Positions 1 through 12,091 of a DNA stretch of 64,000 nucleotides are shown here, piece after piece. Position numbers and translations under genes: made by a program. Below the pieces are notes generated by a model. It ran no database searches. It was not told the origin of the DNA and was given only the letters and a program-made list of their open reading frames with translations. The stretch lies in the NCBI GenBank assembly GCA_009760855.2, contig WPIO01000027.1, forward strand, positions 780,501 to 844,500, given 5' to 3'. Within the stretch, counting starts at the first letter, position 1, and each line of letters begins with the position of its first letter. This DNA is from Cristatella mucedo. Its lineage: Eukaryota > Bryozoa > Phylactolaemata > Cristatellidae.

Positions 1-190
1 AAAATGGTTATGTTCTCCATTTACTCGAGACAGCTGAGCAGGCGAATGGAGCTTCAGCAAATAGAGAGTATAAGGAAAGCTGAACATTAGAACTCACATA
101 CTATGTTCACCTGTAAGCATGAGACAGGAAATGCTGTGCAGGTTATTCCAAAAAATGAGGACATTTAACTGGAGCTACACACAAGCCTTA

Positions 191-280
191 TAATAATAAT
201 AATGCACTTGAAAAGTGCCCTCAGAGAGCTCAGTCTCTTTCTAGGCGCTTCGCATTTGCTGCAAAGGGAATCGACTCATT
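191..280 (-). mobile_element. CR1-like LINE family A, 3' tip only
   Basis: This is the extreme 3' end of family A in reverse orientation. The (TAA)n run at the left edge is the complement of the (ATT)n tail. It is followed by GCACTT-GAA-AAGTGC, the terminal stem-loop of the family, and then by the conserved stretch that reads as CTCAGTCTCTTTCTAGGCGC on this strand. No coding part is left. Homology is lost after about 280. Confidence 0.75.
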
Positions 281-2157
281 AGAAGTTGGTGCCCAGAGCA
301 TGCCTGGAAACATTGATTCAATATTCACATCTTTCATGACCCAGATAAACATGCTACACAGCTGACCGGTCTTATTTCTGCTGAAGAGAAATATTCACGT
401 CAATACCGAATTATTGGATAAACAGCTCTGCTAGTTTCCTATTTAGTTTTGGTGTTATAAGGAGCCGGATTACTGGGGTTTAGGAGTGCGAATAGTTATC
501 TGCTTTTATTTAGCATGCTTGCGGTATGGTTACCTGTAAGATGTGCAAACTGCGGTGGATTCAACGCTACGAACGTCAAGGATAACGAGCAATCAACGCT
601 ATCAACACCCGGATTGGCTTATAAGATATTTGGATTACCAACCTGATTCCGAGTTACAAAAATAGATCGCTAGCTTTTAGGAGCTTCACAGCCAGCCGGG
701 TAAAAAAACTGCTTTTGAAATGCTGGCTTGTCATAGGTTTCCAAAACGAACACTAAGCCAGATAAATGCATACCAATCTATTTGATCCCTAAATTTATCA
801 TTGGAAAGACTAACAGGATGCCGTTACACTAAAATGTTTACGTATGAAGAGGGTTCGATCTCTGCAAGGTTCGACAAAATCCCACTTCCCATCAGGATGG
901 GAGGGAACCATGGAGACAAAATACTAACCGAATTAATTGGCAAAATCTTAGAAGTGCGAACGCTAGCTGTCAAAGTCACCTGAGCTAGCCACTCGTTCTG
1001 ACTGAGCGATAAAGCGTTTGTTTGAAAAAAGAACTGCTGAAAGAAATTGCACGGAAGAGCCCACAAACTCTAGTCTCGTCTTATTTAGTTTTACAAAGTT
1101 CAAACAATTTGGTTGGGTTCTCAAATTTGTGTGGCGTTTCTGTGTAAGTTGTCTTTTTGGTGTTAGGTTGCCACGTATGGGATTTCTGATGTTAGGTTTG
1201 ACTGGATGCAGTGTTAATCTTCCTTTCCTTTATAGCTCATCCATTCATTTTATTCTAGCATTTTGACATAGTCAAAATTTACAGTTTTCCTATTTTTAAA
1301 ATGTTAGGATCGTGTCGGGCTCGGAGGCATTTAAAATTTCTCCACCATGCACCTTCGGTGGAAATTTACCCTCCGTTTGACAAAGGACCAGGTTTATGAA
1401 CCAAGTCCAAGAACTGATCAGATTCTAAACTCGAAACTCCACTTTATGTTATTCCAATGGTTACACATTTACCTGTCGATGCGCCTCGATCTAATATGCA
1501 TTGAATCCTCCCAGTAGCATTTTTATATTGTTTAAAAATGTCCATGCTACGTTTGCTGGTAAACTAACTGCCTATCAGTCGTTGAGGAACTACGGCCCGT
1601 CTGTGTTTGGACTCCTACTAACGGCATTAGGCATCGTAGGCATTTGTATAGCGTATGCATGTCACACTTCTGCTGTGACAATAGTGAGATGAAACTCTAA
1701 ATGGCTTAAGGCTATGGTCTTGACTGGGAAGTAACTGTACACTGGTCTTTATCATCTAGGCTCTGACCATGATTGCTCATCTCCTTGAGCCAGCTACAGT
1801 TGAAGATACCACTTAGTAGATGCAGCCATGGAGAATTTCTCTGCTCTGCAAACCTCTGCATTGCTTGTGCCATTAGAGACACACCTCCGGCTGTCCGGCT
1901 GGTGCTCATACTTGTCTCAGGCGGCATACTTGATTTTCACTTGGGCTTGCTTACAGCAGCTGGCCTCCAGTAGTTGGAGTTGTTTGATCTTCTGCTTTCA
2001 TACTAGGATCGCATCGTTTGCCCTCACATGCTCCACCTTTCCTTATTTGCAAGGATACACTGCTTGCAGTTGATTAAAGTGCTACTGGCAGTACCACGGT
2101 TCAGATAAACATGCAGCTGACTACTGAGCCATGCTGAGTATGCTTCTGTCGGCCTAG
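281..2157. other. No gene seen; right end is duplicated CerS intron 1
   Basis: No exon, transposon or RNA gene could be supported here. The last 90-150 bases before 2158 resemble the end of intron 1 of the intact ceramide synthase gene (about 61950-62098), so this part belongs to the left CerS duplicate. A short imperfect hairpin lies near 1336-1367. The small ORFs at 1018-1266 and 1501-1692 show no family motif. Confidence 0.5.
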
Positions 2158-2284
2158 GTATGTGGCACAGCCGCTCGGCGAGTACTTGTGCCTGTCGAGC
2201 TCCCAGCCATTTAAAGCCGTGCCTAGCCAGCCACGGGAGCGCTACTATACCGTCAGCGAGCACCAGTACCACGATGTTATCAAG
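2158..2284 (+). pseudogene. CerS duplicate, exon 2
   Basis: The exon is 127 bp, the same length and phase as exon 2 of the intact gene at 62099-62225. It is open and reads YVAQPLGEYLCLSSSQ at the start, against FVARPLGELCGLSSAQ in the intact copy. Both give 42 whole codons after the split codon. The acceptor is CCTAG and the donor GTGATC. The encoded stretch follows the first membrane segment of ceramide synthases and leads into the Hox-like domain. The preceding intron is also similar to that of the intact gene, which shows genomic duplication. Confidence 0.85.
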
Positions 2285-2409
2285 GTGATCACTTGCTAAC
2301 TGCCTAAAATGACTTGCTGGCACTGCCTCGGGGCAGCTCTCCGGCTCGTGAATTCGTCCTCTGCTTGCTCTGGCAGCACTCCAGCACACGTTTTTCTCGT
2401 TGCTTGCAG

Positions 2410-2516
2410 CGTCTGTCAGAGCAGACCAGTATTGTGGATACTCAGAGGTAGCTGTGGTTTCGATGTTTGCATAACCAAGAAAGGCCTAGCACTATGCAGA
2501 AGTTTATGGATGCTGC
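2410..2516 (+). pseudogene. CerS duplicate, exon 3 with in-frame stop
   Basis: The exon is 107 bp, exactly as long as exon 3 of the intact gene, with acceptor TTGCAG and donor GTGAGT. It aligns without gaps: RLSEQT at the start, then NQERPS and QKF near the end. Codon 14 is TAG (2449-2451), in place of the codon for Q in ERQLQRW. The basic RWYRRRRNQ run of the intact copy has become LWFRCLHNQ, so the core of the Hox-like domain is lost. The intron before it is 125 bp against 144 bp in the intact gene. Confidence 0.88.
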
Positions 2517-2980
2517 GTGAGTTAATGCTTTGAATATGCGTTGATGCATGCAGGCGCTTCTGGCACAACATGTGACCAGTTCAGTGCAGCTACCATCCTC
2601 ATTCGATTCCTTCGCTCTCTTCACCTGCCATACCTAGTACGCAGGAGTATCCGATCGCACTGTCTCAGTGAGAGCCACTCCTTGTTTCGAGAAGTTAGCT
2701 AGCACCAGTCACCCCCAGTGCTATCGTTTAAAGCTGTAGTAACCTTCACTGGCTAATGCAAAGAACCTCAGACTTTTTCAACTCAGTTTAAAGCATTAAA
2801 ACCACAGTCAAAATTGCCTTGCAACGGTTATATGTACGTTCAAGAGACTAATGCTGGTTCTTGTGGTTACTGCTCCAGGCCACAACAGTGAGTCTTGTCT
2901 GCTGGCATCCATCGTCTGCTGGTGCAGTCAGCCCAACCGTCACCCATATATCAAGGCATAGCAGCAAAATTAAAAAATAC
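2517..2980. other. Start of intron 3 of the CerS duplicate
   Basis: This is intronic sequence after the exon 3 donor. The first 150-200 bases may share patchy similarity with the start of intron 3 of the intact gene after 62477 (for example a CTCTTCACCTGCC-like stretch), but this needs an alignment. No other feature was seen. Confidence 0.4.
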
Positions 2981-3136
2981 TCCTGATTAGAGAGCCTCTT
3001 TTGTATAGCGACACAAGAGTCTTGAAGACTATCACCACTGGTTGCAGTGGAAGCAAAGGATTGCCAACTGCAGAATTCGAACCCGAGACCTCGAGACCGA
3101 GTTTAGGAAAAGCCTAAACCTTACCTAGTATGGCAT
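2981..3136 (-). mobile_element. tRNA-derived SINE, decayed
   Basis: Reverse-oriented copy of the window's main SINE. On the complement, a tRNA-like head with a GGTTCGAATTC-like B box is followed by the body that reads TTGTATAGCGACACAAGAG on this strand. It is more diverged than the copies at 14872 and 53824. Confidence 0.65.
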
Positions 3137-5220
3137 CATGGCAGATTCATCAATGCTGCCACTGAAGCACCGCAATGCTTTAAAATAGTCATCTTTGATG
3201 ACATTTCTAGTGAATGAGTACACAATGAAGGTGCTTTCTTTGAGAATCAGGGGTAGCTATGGACGCTATTTAAACAGGTTGATTCAACACTCCTAAAGTA
3301 TTTGCTTCAGCTCTGTAAGTTAACTCTTGAAATTAGCACATTTTGAAAAGTCTCGCATAATATTACTATATTTTTTTTAATTACATCAACGGAGCATCAT
3401 GAAAGCTCAACCTTCCGTACTGTAACTACATCCCATAGCTATATCATCTCCACATTCTCAAGATCAGACATGCCTGTGGAAGTTGTCCATAGTACCGTTA
3501 AGCGATGCTTACTGATCCATACATCTGAAACGGCTTGTAGCAAGGTTTTAAAACCGGTTGCAAAAAAAGACTATTTTGAAACACGTCTATTTTTCCAGTG
3601 CTTTCTTCGAACGTGTTTCCTTATATTTCTGCTCTTCACAGAGTTAAAATCCGTCTATCACCTGTACGGCTGGCTATTTTAGTGTCAGCAATTTATAGGG
3701 CCTTCTTGCTGGTCATTGATGGCCCTCATACTATGTGCTCATCTAATCATTCGACTTACCATAAACTCACAATCAAAGAAATGACACGAGAACTTCCACA
3801 ACATGTACAAGCATGCATGAGAACAGGCCACCGACGTCATGCTCACTTCTTTCATTCGTTGGAGTCGAGTTGCAACTGCCAATTCAGCTGCTAGGTTACT
3901 TTTGTGGCTGTGGGTGCCAGCTTGCACGAGCAATATTGAAAATAGCTTGCTCCGTAGCAAATTTGTGACAGCAAGATGCCTGCAAGGTAATGTGAATCTA
4001 TCGATTGAAATACCCAAAACCTGCCACCCTGGTTTGGCCCTGGGGTAACTTGCTCGCCTTTAACAACAATGTCGAGAGCACGAGCACAGATATAGAGAAA
4101 CATCTCTTGGATTGCCATGCAAATGAGTTTTCAGTAATTTTGTTTTAGTAATGTATAAGCTAGGGAACATTTATTGCTAGGTTACCAAAGCAAGCCACAT
4201 CGGAGCACCAAAAAAAGTAAGTGTCTCTTTATTTCAATCTGGTGCTATATGCGATAGAATGCAACGCCTCTTTGTCTGCTACCAGATGTGCTGAAACCGA
4301 ATTGCTAAAAATATTTTCCGGCGTGTGTGAACAAGGAGCACAGTGCCTGTGGTAATCTGCCAACGATTTACGACCATCGTGCTGAGCCAACCAGAGCCAG
4401 CAATCCTTAATAACCTGACCGTGCTTACTGCCCGGTGCTGCCTGTTCTTCCTAAATTATGCTGTGCATGCATATTTACCAGAAGCTGCACCTCGTTTTCC
4501 CGTGAGTGACGCCCGTGCATGTAGGCAGGCTTCATTTGGGCATGTAAGCGTGTTTCCCGTCCCTTGGGGTATTATGTGTTGTGATTTCTAAGCCTAAGTG
4601 GTCACATTTTCCCTTGGCAGAGAGAGTGGCTAGTAGCAACTTTTTTGCTGCTTCACGCCACCAGTTTTTGCATGCTATAATTCAAACGAGACTAATCCTC
4701 AGACGTAGCCACCTATTTAGGCTGTGGTGAAAACAATTTTTACTAAATAACACTGGTCAAATAACTTGGTAATTTCAGACGTGCAGTTACATTAGAATAG
4801 TAAGCAAACAACTAGGAATGAATATCTGTTAGACACGTTTCCTAGCCAGAGTCCAGACAGTCTAGTCCTGCTTGCCCACTTAACAGTTACCGATTAGCAT
4901 GCGTCTTGCTGTAAACCTATTAAAAAAACTTCCTGCTCTACTCTTACTGTATTGATGGGAAAGTTAGTTAGAGTGCTTCCCGATGTGGATTTTCTTGTTC
5001 ATTAAAAATTTTAATTGACTGTGCAACCAAATCTGTAATTATGGGCACACCTAGACTTCTTAATCAATATAAATTGCAGCCTTCAAAAGGGGCTCGACCA
5101 GCATTGTTATTGCTCCTTCTCCGACCAGTCTGGGTGTCCTGTTAGAAAGTGATCGTTTTTCCTAGACGATCACATCTGACCCTTGATAAACGTTGCCTAG
5201 TGTTTTAAAAATAAATAAAT
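3137..5220. other. Intronic or intergenic, nothing recognised
   Basis: No family motif, splice-bounded exon or repeat could be supported on either strand. The sequence is moderately AT-rich, and its short ORFs look random. Confidence 0.4.
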
Positions 5221-5372
5221 CTTAGCTGATTAAACAGCTTTGTATAGCGACAGAAGAACCTTTACGGCTATTACCACCGCTTGCAGTGGCTATAAAGAAT
5301 CGCCCACATCAGGAATCGAACCCACGACCTCGGGACCGAGGTTATGAAAGCAACCGTCTTACGTAGTGTGCC
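5221..5372 (-). mobile_element. tRNA-derived SINE
   Basis: Reverse-oriented copy of the main SINE. The tail side (AAATAAATAAAT then GCTGATTAAACAGC) is on the left. The body follows, then the tRNA-like head, with the B box seen as GGAATCGAACCC on this strand. The end of the head near 5370 is degraded. Confidence 0.75.
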
Positions 5373-7280
5373 TGTACATCATTGCAAATTTTTAGCTCGC
5401 TTATATAAAGATATTCATAGCAGTCCAAGTATTTATTTGAAATCCGACGTAGACTCTGTTAAACCACGACTACTTAATCTAGTTGGCATTTTTTTAAAGA
5501 AGCAAAGATATGCATGTGTAACTCACCATTTTCAGGTAATTGCTGTGCAATCATGCAATTACAGTCGGTAAAAATCTCTGGAACAACTTTTATTTATTGC
5601 TAATATCGCAGCATTCACATTTAAGCCCCTTTTCTCAGACATGAGCTTTCTTCAAATAATAGTTACCGACGTCAATCCTGACAAAATAATCCTCGTGAAT
5701 GACCTTTATTCCATGCTCTGGCTCCTAACGTTTAACAAATTGTAAAACGAGCTGTGTCTGACTTAATCACTTAGCTGTGCCTTTAAAGAATGACCAATGT
5801 GTGTAGAAACTAGTTTCAGTTGGAGTTTTTTTAAAGCCTAGCACTGTAACCACTGGGGGTTTATGTTGGACATCCGCCTTGGCTTCCTAATCCAGGCCTA
5901 AGTAGCATGTACGAACAACCGATGAACTTGTAGAACAACCGATGGCACGAGCCTTAAATAGTACCAGCGTCGTAATCCAGACAATGACCATTACCGTTGG
6001 CTATATAGCTCTTGCTTCAAAAGCTGCTCAGTTCAAATTTAGCGGCAAATAACATTGACCTTAGTCGAGGTTCAGCTATCAAGCTCATATTCCGCATTCT
6101 TTGGGCATGACACTATACCCTCCTATAGGAGGTTTGGTTACTTTTAGATCAATTGTCCGCGCTCCAGCGTGAATGGAGCTTGCAGCCACCAGATGTAATC
6201 TCGGTTTCTGATTCGAGACTGGACCTAAGCCATTGTGGAACTAAGCCGTTCTCGTGACTCTGGCTGTATCGTCATGGTACCGTTTGCCGCTAGCCATCGA
6301 CGGATTCGTAAAAACATTCCTCCATCTGTATTTTAATTACGGCCACTGGTAGCTGCAGTTAATCACCAACACGATAATTTCGTTCACCGTCACGTACATC
6401 TTTGCGTTCCAAATCTTTGACGTACCTGAAGAGGACTTATTGCCATAACACAGAGAATAAAAGTAGAGAACTAGGAAACAGACTGACAGCCCTGATGACC
6501 AAACAGGAATCCGGAACGGAACCAATTCTGCCTATGGTACCACACGTGGCAGTAACGTTGATCAGTGGAACGCAATGTAGGAATTATCTTGCGTTTTGAT
6601 CGAGAGAAACGAGAAGACAGTGAAAAGGCAAACACGCTTACTCGTATCGCAGCGGAAGATGAACAACTATTGACGTCAACCAAATCAATAGCCAACTCGG
6701 ACAGTTGATCTCAGCCACACATGTAGTAACTATAAAGAAACCATGGCATGGCCAAGGAGTTTTCTGTGCCTCTGGGAGGGCATACCCGACTATGCCCGAC
6801 TATAGGACTTGTCCTCTAAACCTATAATGAAGCTACGAAGAATTCAGCTCTGGGCGATATTCACATGTCAACGATCCGAGAGTTACCACTTTTGGTCATG
6901 TCATCAAACTAACCCAAAAAAGTCAATAACCATTATCATTTCCATGACAAGACGAGAGAGGCATCAAATTTCTAAATCAAATTACTTAATCTCATCCATT
7001 GAAGTCTAAACTATAAGCAGGACGGATGAAAATCATCTCAAGTGACCTCGAAAGTTCGCTTGGAGCCCATAGCTCGCTCAAATCTTGTGCAAACTGTACA
7101 CATCCCACAAATTGCTTGCTCAAGACGGTGCAGAGGAGCACGTGTATTCATCGATTATAATTTTCTTTTCAACACCTGATGAAAGCATCCCTATTTTTTA
7201 TTATAATTTATTTTTTCAAAAGCCCATGTAAGCACGGTATCGTATAATACGAACGAAATCTACGCAAACTAGTGAAAATG
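5373..7280. other. Nothing recognised
   Basis: No gene or repeat could be supported. A 14-bp perfect palindrome (CCTCCTATAGGAGG) lies at 6119-6132. A very weak candidate for the missing exon 4 of the CerS duplicate begins at 5820 but is not annotated because it lacks a donor and contains a stop. Confidence 0.35.
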
Positions 7281-9022
7281 CCTAAAACCTGCTCCTACGT
7301 CGCATTGATCTGCTGCTGCCCTGCATAAATAACATCATTACTATGTCATTAGCCTCGGGTCATGTCCCATCACCTTTCAAAAATGCTGTAGTCAGGCCAC
7401 TTCTCAGGATAGCGATACTACACCAAGAGAACTTGAGCAACTACCGCCCAGTCTTCCTTCTACCATTTCTATCTAAGACATTGGAACTGGTCGTGGCGGA
7501 CCAGCTGAACTCATATATTGTAACTTCAAATCTTGCTAGTAAGTTCCAGCCTGGCTTTAGAGCTAATCACTCTACCGAATCAGCATCGCTTATGGTGTAC
7601 GATGAAATACGTAGAAATTCAGACATGGGAAAGAATCTCTGCTTTTTTTGCTTGATCTTTTGTCAGCTTTTGATACAATCGATCACCAAGTTCTTCTAGA
7701 GCGCCTCTCATCTCGCCTGGGCATCACTGGCACTGCTCTGCAATGGTTCAGGTAGTATCTCAGTGGGAGACTCCAGAGTATTGATGTGAATGGACAAAGA
7801 TCATCCGACGTACCTCTGAAATATGGGGTACCTCAGCGCTTCGTGCTAGGTTCAATTCTTTTCACGGTTAATACTCTGCCTCTTGCTGATGTGATTGCCA
7901 AGCACAATCTAGGCTTTTACTTCAATGCGAATGACACTCAGTTGTACCTTTGGTTTGATTCATCCCAGCCTTCGAGCACCTCGAATTCTCTCAACTCTCT
8001 TGCTGCATGTATTGAAAGACATCCCCACATGAATAGCAGCAACTTTTCTAAAACTAAAAGATGATAAAACTAACTTACTAGTTATGGGGAAACCCAGTGT
8101 GATTCAGAAATTAGAAAGGCTAAGGCTCAAGATTGGCTTTGCTAGCATATCTTCAATTGAATCTGCTCGAAATCGAGGTGTCATGTTCCAAGATGACCTC
8201 TCGTTTGACGACCACATCAGCTCCACAATCAAGTCTGACTACTTTCAGAAGCATAACATTGCTAAAATTCGGGCTTGTTTAGATGAGGATACCACGTCTA
8301 AGTAAGTTGATGCATTTATGACGTCACGTTCTGACTTCTCTAACTCACTGCTTGCAGGCCTACCGGCATGTGCAATCAGGCGATTAAAGCCTGTGCAAAA
8401 CTCTGCAGCTAGGCTTGTTTGTCGTGAGCGTCGCAGTCGCCACATCACACTACTTCTCGCTAACCTGCACTGTATCTCAGTCAAGCAACGGATCGACTTT
8501 AAAGTTTTGTCGCTCACTTTTAGGTCACTTCATTCTTTGGCTCCAGTCTATCTCTCGGATCGACTCCCCCACCAGGCCAAGCATCGTACCACCGGTTTTT
8601 CGGAATCCAACAGTTTACCAGTACCTCATATAAACCTCAAATTCTTTGGAAACGGTGCATTTAGTTCGTATGCTCCCAAAGCCTATAAATCACTCCCAAC
8701 TTGCATTAGAATATCCTCTGACTTGCCCACATTTAAAAAGAACTTACAAACACACCTATTTAGGACAGCATTTAGTGGGTCCCTGTGATTCGTCCTTTGT
8801 ATGCTTACATGGGCTGAAACTGTGCATGCTGTCACTAACCACACTTGCACGCTGACCCTGTGCACGTCACCCCGAACCAAGTTATTCACGTTGTTTATCA
8901 ATCATTATATTACTCAACATTCAATTGCGTTTCCCTTTGCAGTTAATTTTAACCGCCTAGAAATAGATTGAGTTCTCTGACGGCGCTTTATGAAGTCCAT
9001 TATTATTATTATTATTATTATA
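7281..9022 (+). mobile_element. CR1-like LINE family A, longest + copy
   Basis: A 5'-truncated non-LTR retrotransposon. It starts inside the reverse transcriptase, at the region reading NLLLRRIDLLLPCINN, and continues through LSNYRP, LELVVADQL, FQPGFRANHSTES, a GVPQ block and the C-terminal SSYAPKAYKSLP block. The catalytic tyrosine-alanine-aspartate-aspartate box reads NAND (about 7923-7934). There is a stop near 7753 and several frameshifts, so it is dead. The 3' UTR ends in GCGCTT-TATG-AAGTCC and an (ATT)n tail at 8999-9022. The family resembles the CR1/L2 group by these RT motifs and by its microsatellite tail. Confidence 0.9.
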
Positions 9023-10330
9023 AAATCAATACATAATGTGGCACGGATCAAACAATAGATTTCCTTATTACTATTTCAAAACATATACGAGAGTCACTGA
9101 AAGCTGGGCTCAAGTCTTGATTCTATCATCCACGCATGGACTAAATTAAGGTTCGGTAACCCTTATAAAAAACGAAAACATGGTGGTCAGTATAACCGGA
9201 CTCAATCTCAATCATAAAATTCCAAGACGGTCAAAGCAAACCAACTTACAACAACCGAACTGGCTGAAACATATTCCATCCTACAGACGGACAAACATGC
9301 AGACCAGCTGGTTAAATTAACACCTTGGTAACTTCTTTGCAGCCCTAAATCCAAAATCTGGCAAAAATTGCCAGCCAAAATCCATATTTCAACAACAATC
9401 TAGCAACTATATCAATAATACATTGAATGCCATTATACCTCAATTATCGTCTAGGCAAAGCACCTAGTCAGACTAGAAAGCTACGTACGAAGCTTGTTGC
9501 ATCACATCTATTTTAGGTAAATTTTTTATCAAGCTGATTAATTCAATCAGGTATCTTTGTTAAGCGAGCCTCGAACAATATGTAGGACTTTGTTAAGCTG
9601 AAACCAAAACCACCAATCAAAAGAATATCTAGATTATTTAACTGCGAATACCAATATTTGATATTCAAATAACTTCTTCGTCCTTGTATTACCTCTCCAA
9701 AAACTGACAGCTTGGATGGAGCTTCGAGTTTTGTGAGTCTAATTCAGACTCAACCCGAATCCGAGAATCGAAAAACCATAAACTCCTCATTTCTCTTTAT
9801 TTTCTCTTGCACTGTAGTTTTAGAAACCTGAATACATCCGAAGAAAAGCGCTTGAGAGTAGGCCAAGCATTATAACATATCAACAAATATGATTTCTCAA
9901 TATTTCACGTCGCTATCCTATTTCTAAAAAAATTCGTATATTACCTACTGGTCACGCCCAGGCAATTCAAGAACAATCGTTGCTCACGTGAATCTTTCTG
10001 GTCTATTCTAACACAATCCTAATCAAGCCAGCTAATTATTGCTCCTAGATTCTCAGTACCTATTTAATAAACTACCAGGCACAATAGTCAAACATGCACG
10101 CACACAAAAGCACGATTAATCGGCCAATACAATGACGTCAAAAAAAGACCGTAGTAGGTCAAGTGCTTCTCAAAGTATTCCAAGAGCAATCGGTGACAGA
10201 TACATTTTTCCTATGACATTGCACTTACACTAGCAGATATGCAACCCACACATTCCTACTCATGGTCCGTTGCGTAGTAAATCATCCGTGTCTGCAGATC
10301 GCTCTTCGCTTTGATCAAAGCAGGTAATCT
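9023..10330. other. Nothing recognised
   Basis: AT-rich sequence without a long ORF on either strand. No transposon or exon was recognised. Confidence 0.4.
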
Positions 10331-10670
10331 TATAAAATGTAATTTAATGTAGATCTCAGTCTGTAGCTCCAAAAGCAGAACAATTGTGTGTTACGCAGTA
10401 GAGTTGTGCATAGCCCACTCACAGCCTAAGCGGCCTTAGGTTTGCATTCGTTGGCCAACAGACTTCATCTTATGCAAAAAAGAGAATGCGAGAAGCAAAG
10501 CTGAGTCTGGAGAATAGTTGAGGTTGTTAGCAGTATGAAAATAGCAGCTCAGGATGGTTGGAAAGGATGTGCCATAGTCTGCAGCAGGAGAGAAGTAGTC
10601 GTAACCCCATAATCTTGAACGAGATTTCCACAGTGTAGGACTTGCAGAACAAAAGCTTCAGTATAAAGCA
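10331..10670 (-). mobile_element. CR1-like LINE family B, 3' part
   Basis: Reverse-oriented, diverged copy of the 3' end of family B. It keeps the landmarks ACTCACAGCCTAAGCGG and the stretch encoding the C-terminal end of the RT-ORF. It ends near 10670, where similarity to the second copy at 10826 stops. Confidence 0.7.
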
Positions 10671-10825
10671 TGCTTAGGTAACACCTGTTGCCATGCCGTG
10701 CTGGTGACTAACACCAACGTCATCGTCATCGTCATCGTCAGTAAGACTTGAGCTGTCGCCTTCACGTAAAGTGTCTAAATAGCTGGCTTTTCCAACAGCA
10801 GTCTACTTAAATGGCCGGCTGGTAA

Positions 10826-11240
10826 TGTAATGCATCTCCGTCTGTAACTCCACAAAGTCATAAAGACTATGTGGGTGTTATGCAGGAGAGTTTTGTATAG
10901 CACACTCACAGCCTAAGTGGCTTTCGGTACGCGTTCGGTAGCTGACAGACTTCGTCTCACGCAACAAAGTGAAAGTGGGAAGCATAGCAGAGTCAGGAGA
11001 GCAGTTGAGGTAGTAAGTAGCATGGAAGTAGCAGCTCAGGACCACTGAAAAGGATGAGCCATAGTCGGCAGCAGAAGCGTAGTTGTCGTTACGTAAGAAT
11101 TGTGAAAGCGAGTTCCACAGTCTAGGACCTGCAGAGGTAAAGCTTCTGTCGCCAACGGTCTTTAAACGGAGGAGTGTAACAGCTAATTGATTGTCCACAC
11201 AGGACCTGAAGGCGCGAAGAGGCTGAAACTGGTGCAGCAG
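10826..11240 (-). mobile_element. CR1-like LINE family B, 3' part
   Basis: Reverse-oriented copy. The complement encodes LLRLKTVGDRSFTSAGPRLW followed by NSLSQFLRNDNY, a C-terminal block like that of CR1/L2 elements, then a 3' UTR ending in (ATTAC)n, seen here as GTAATGTAATG at 10826. It is 5'-truncated near 11240. The copy at 10331 lies just to the left in the same orientation. Confidence 0.8.
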
Positions 11241-12039
11241 TTCACTTTCTCTCCATGCTTGAGCCTGCAAGGTAGATGAACAATAATAGAAATTCCGTCT
11301 GATGATGTATCTATAGCACGTAATTGCAGTGGTTGATGTTCTTTCAGCGCACAGAGATGTGAGCACACCTAAAAGATGCACGTTCCGTGTGCAAAAAATT
11401 TACTGGGGCGAAGGGCATGGCCGTGATCCTTTACATGACCGGAACCTCGATCGTGATCGCCGCTAGACAAAAAAGACGACGTCACTTCGTATTCTTGTCG
11501 GAAAAGTTATTTGGCTTCAAGTGTTCATTTTAAATCTCATCTTTAATTTAGCTCTTCACTCTTGTTACCTGATTAACTCTTGAAAATGTAAATAAGAATG
11601 AAATTCTGTTCAGAAGGTTCGCCCAACGCAAAATCTCGTCTGACGTGATGATGAGAAATTAGCACCCTGTTTCGACCACTGGCACCAGTGTGGCTCAGGT
11701 GATTATCCCAGAAATCCTCTGGAAATCTCTCTACAAAGAGCGTCCTATTTAGCAACCAGAATAGGTTTTTCCGTCTTTGTTTTTATAAATAGTCAAGAAG
11801 GAAGACCAGTCAATCACTAACTGATAGCACATAGATGAACGTACCTAACCAAGACGGAAAATGTATTTGGCTCAAATGCAAAACGTTCTGACAAATCGCA
11901 GGCGTCGCCTTTAAGGCGTCGTGTATCTTCCGTCAGATGGCTTCGGAAGTCTATGGCTGTGTACCTGTGTGTCTCTTTCTCTGAGTACATTAATGTGTGT
12001 GTTTAGCTTAACAGTGAGTCTCTCTCTATAAGAGAGACG

Positions 12040-12041
<2 letters not shown>
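11241..12041. other. Nothing recognised
   Basis: No gene or repeat could be supported between the LINE fragment and the (GA)n tract. Confidence 0.4.

Positions 12042-12088
<47 letters not shown>
12042..12088. repeat. (GA)n microsatellite
   Basis: Nearly perfect GA dinucleotide run of about 46 bases. The ORF reading into serine-leucine repeats on the complement is an artefact of it. Confidence 0.95.

Positions 12089-12091
<3 letters not shown>

Noticed and set aside
2151-2519. Homeobox gene suggested by the NQERPS and RWYRRRRNQ-like motifs (also at 62370)
   Set aside because: The flanking exons and the ERPS.MKKF end identify the Hox-like domain of ceramide synthase, not a homeobox transcription factor.
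5820-5877. Possible WRF exon 4 of the CerS duplicate (TTTCAG then TTGGAGTTTTTT)
   Set aside because: Phase and the position of W, F and WG fit, but it has a stop, no donor at the right place and only three matching residues.
6119-6132. Perfect palindrome CCTCCTATAGGAGG
   Set aside because: No second copy or context; chance is possible at this length in 64 kb.
10719-10741. (TCATCG)n run as a coding or regulatory repeat
   Set aside because: Four units only, between two LINE fragments; treated as a minor microsatellite.
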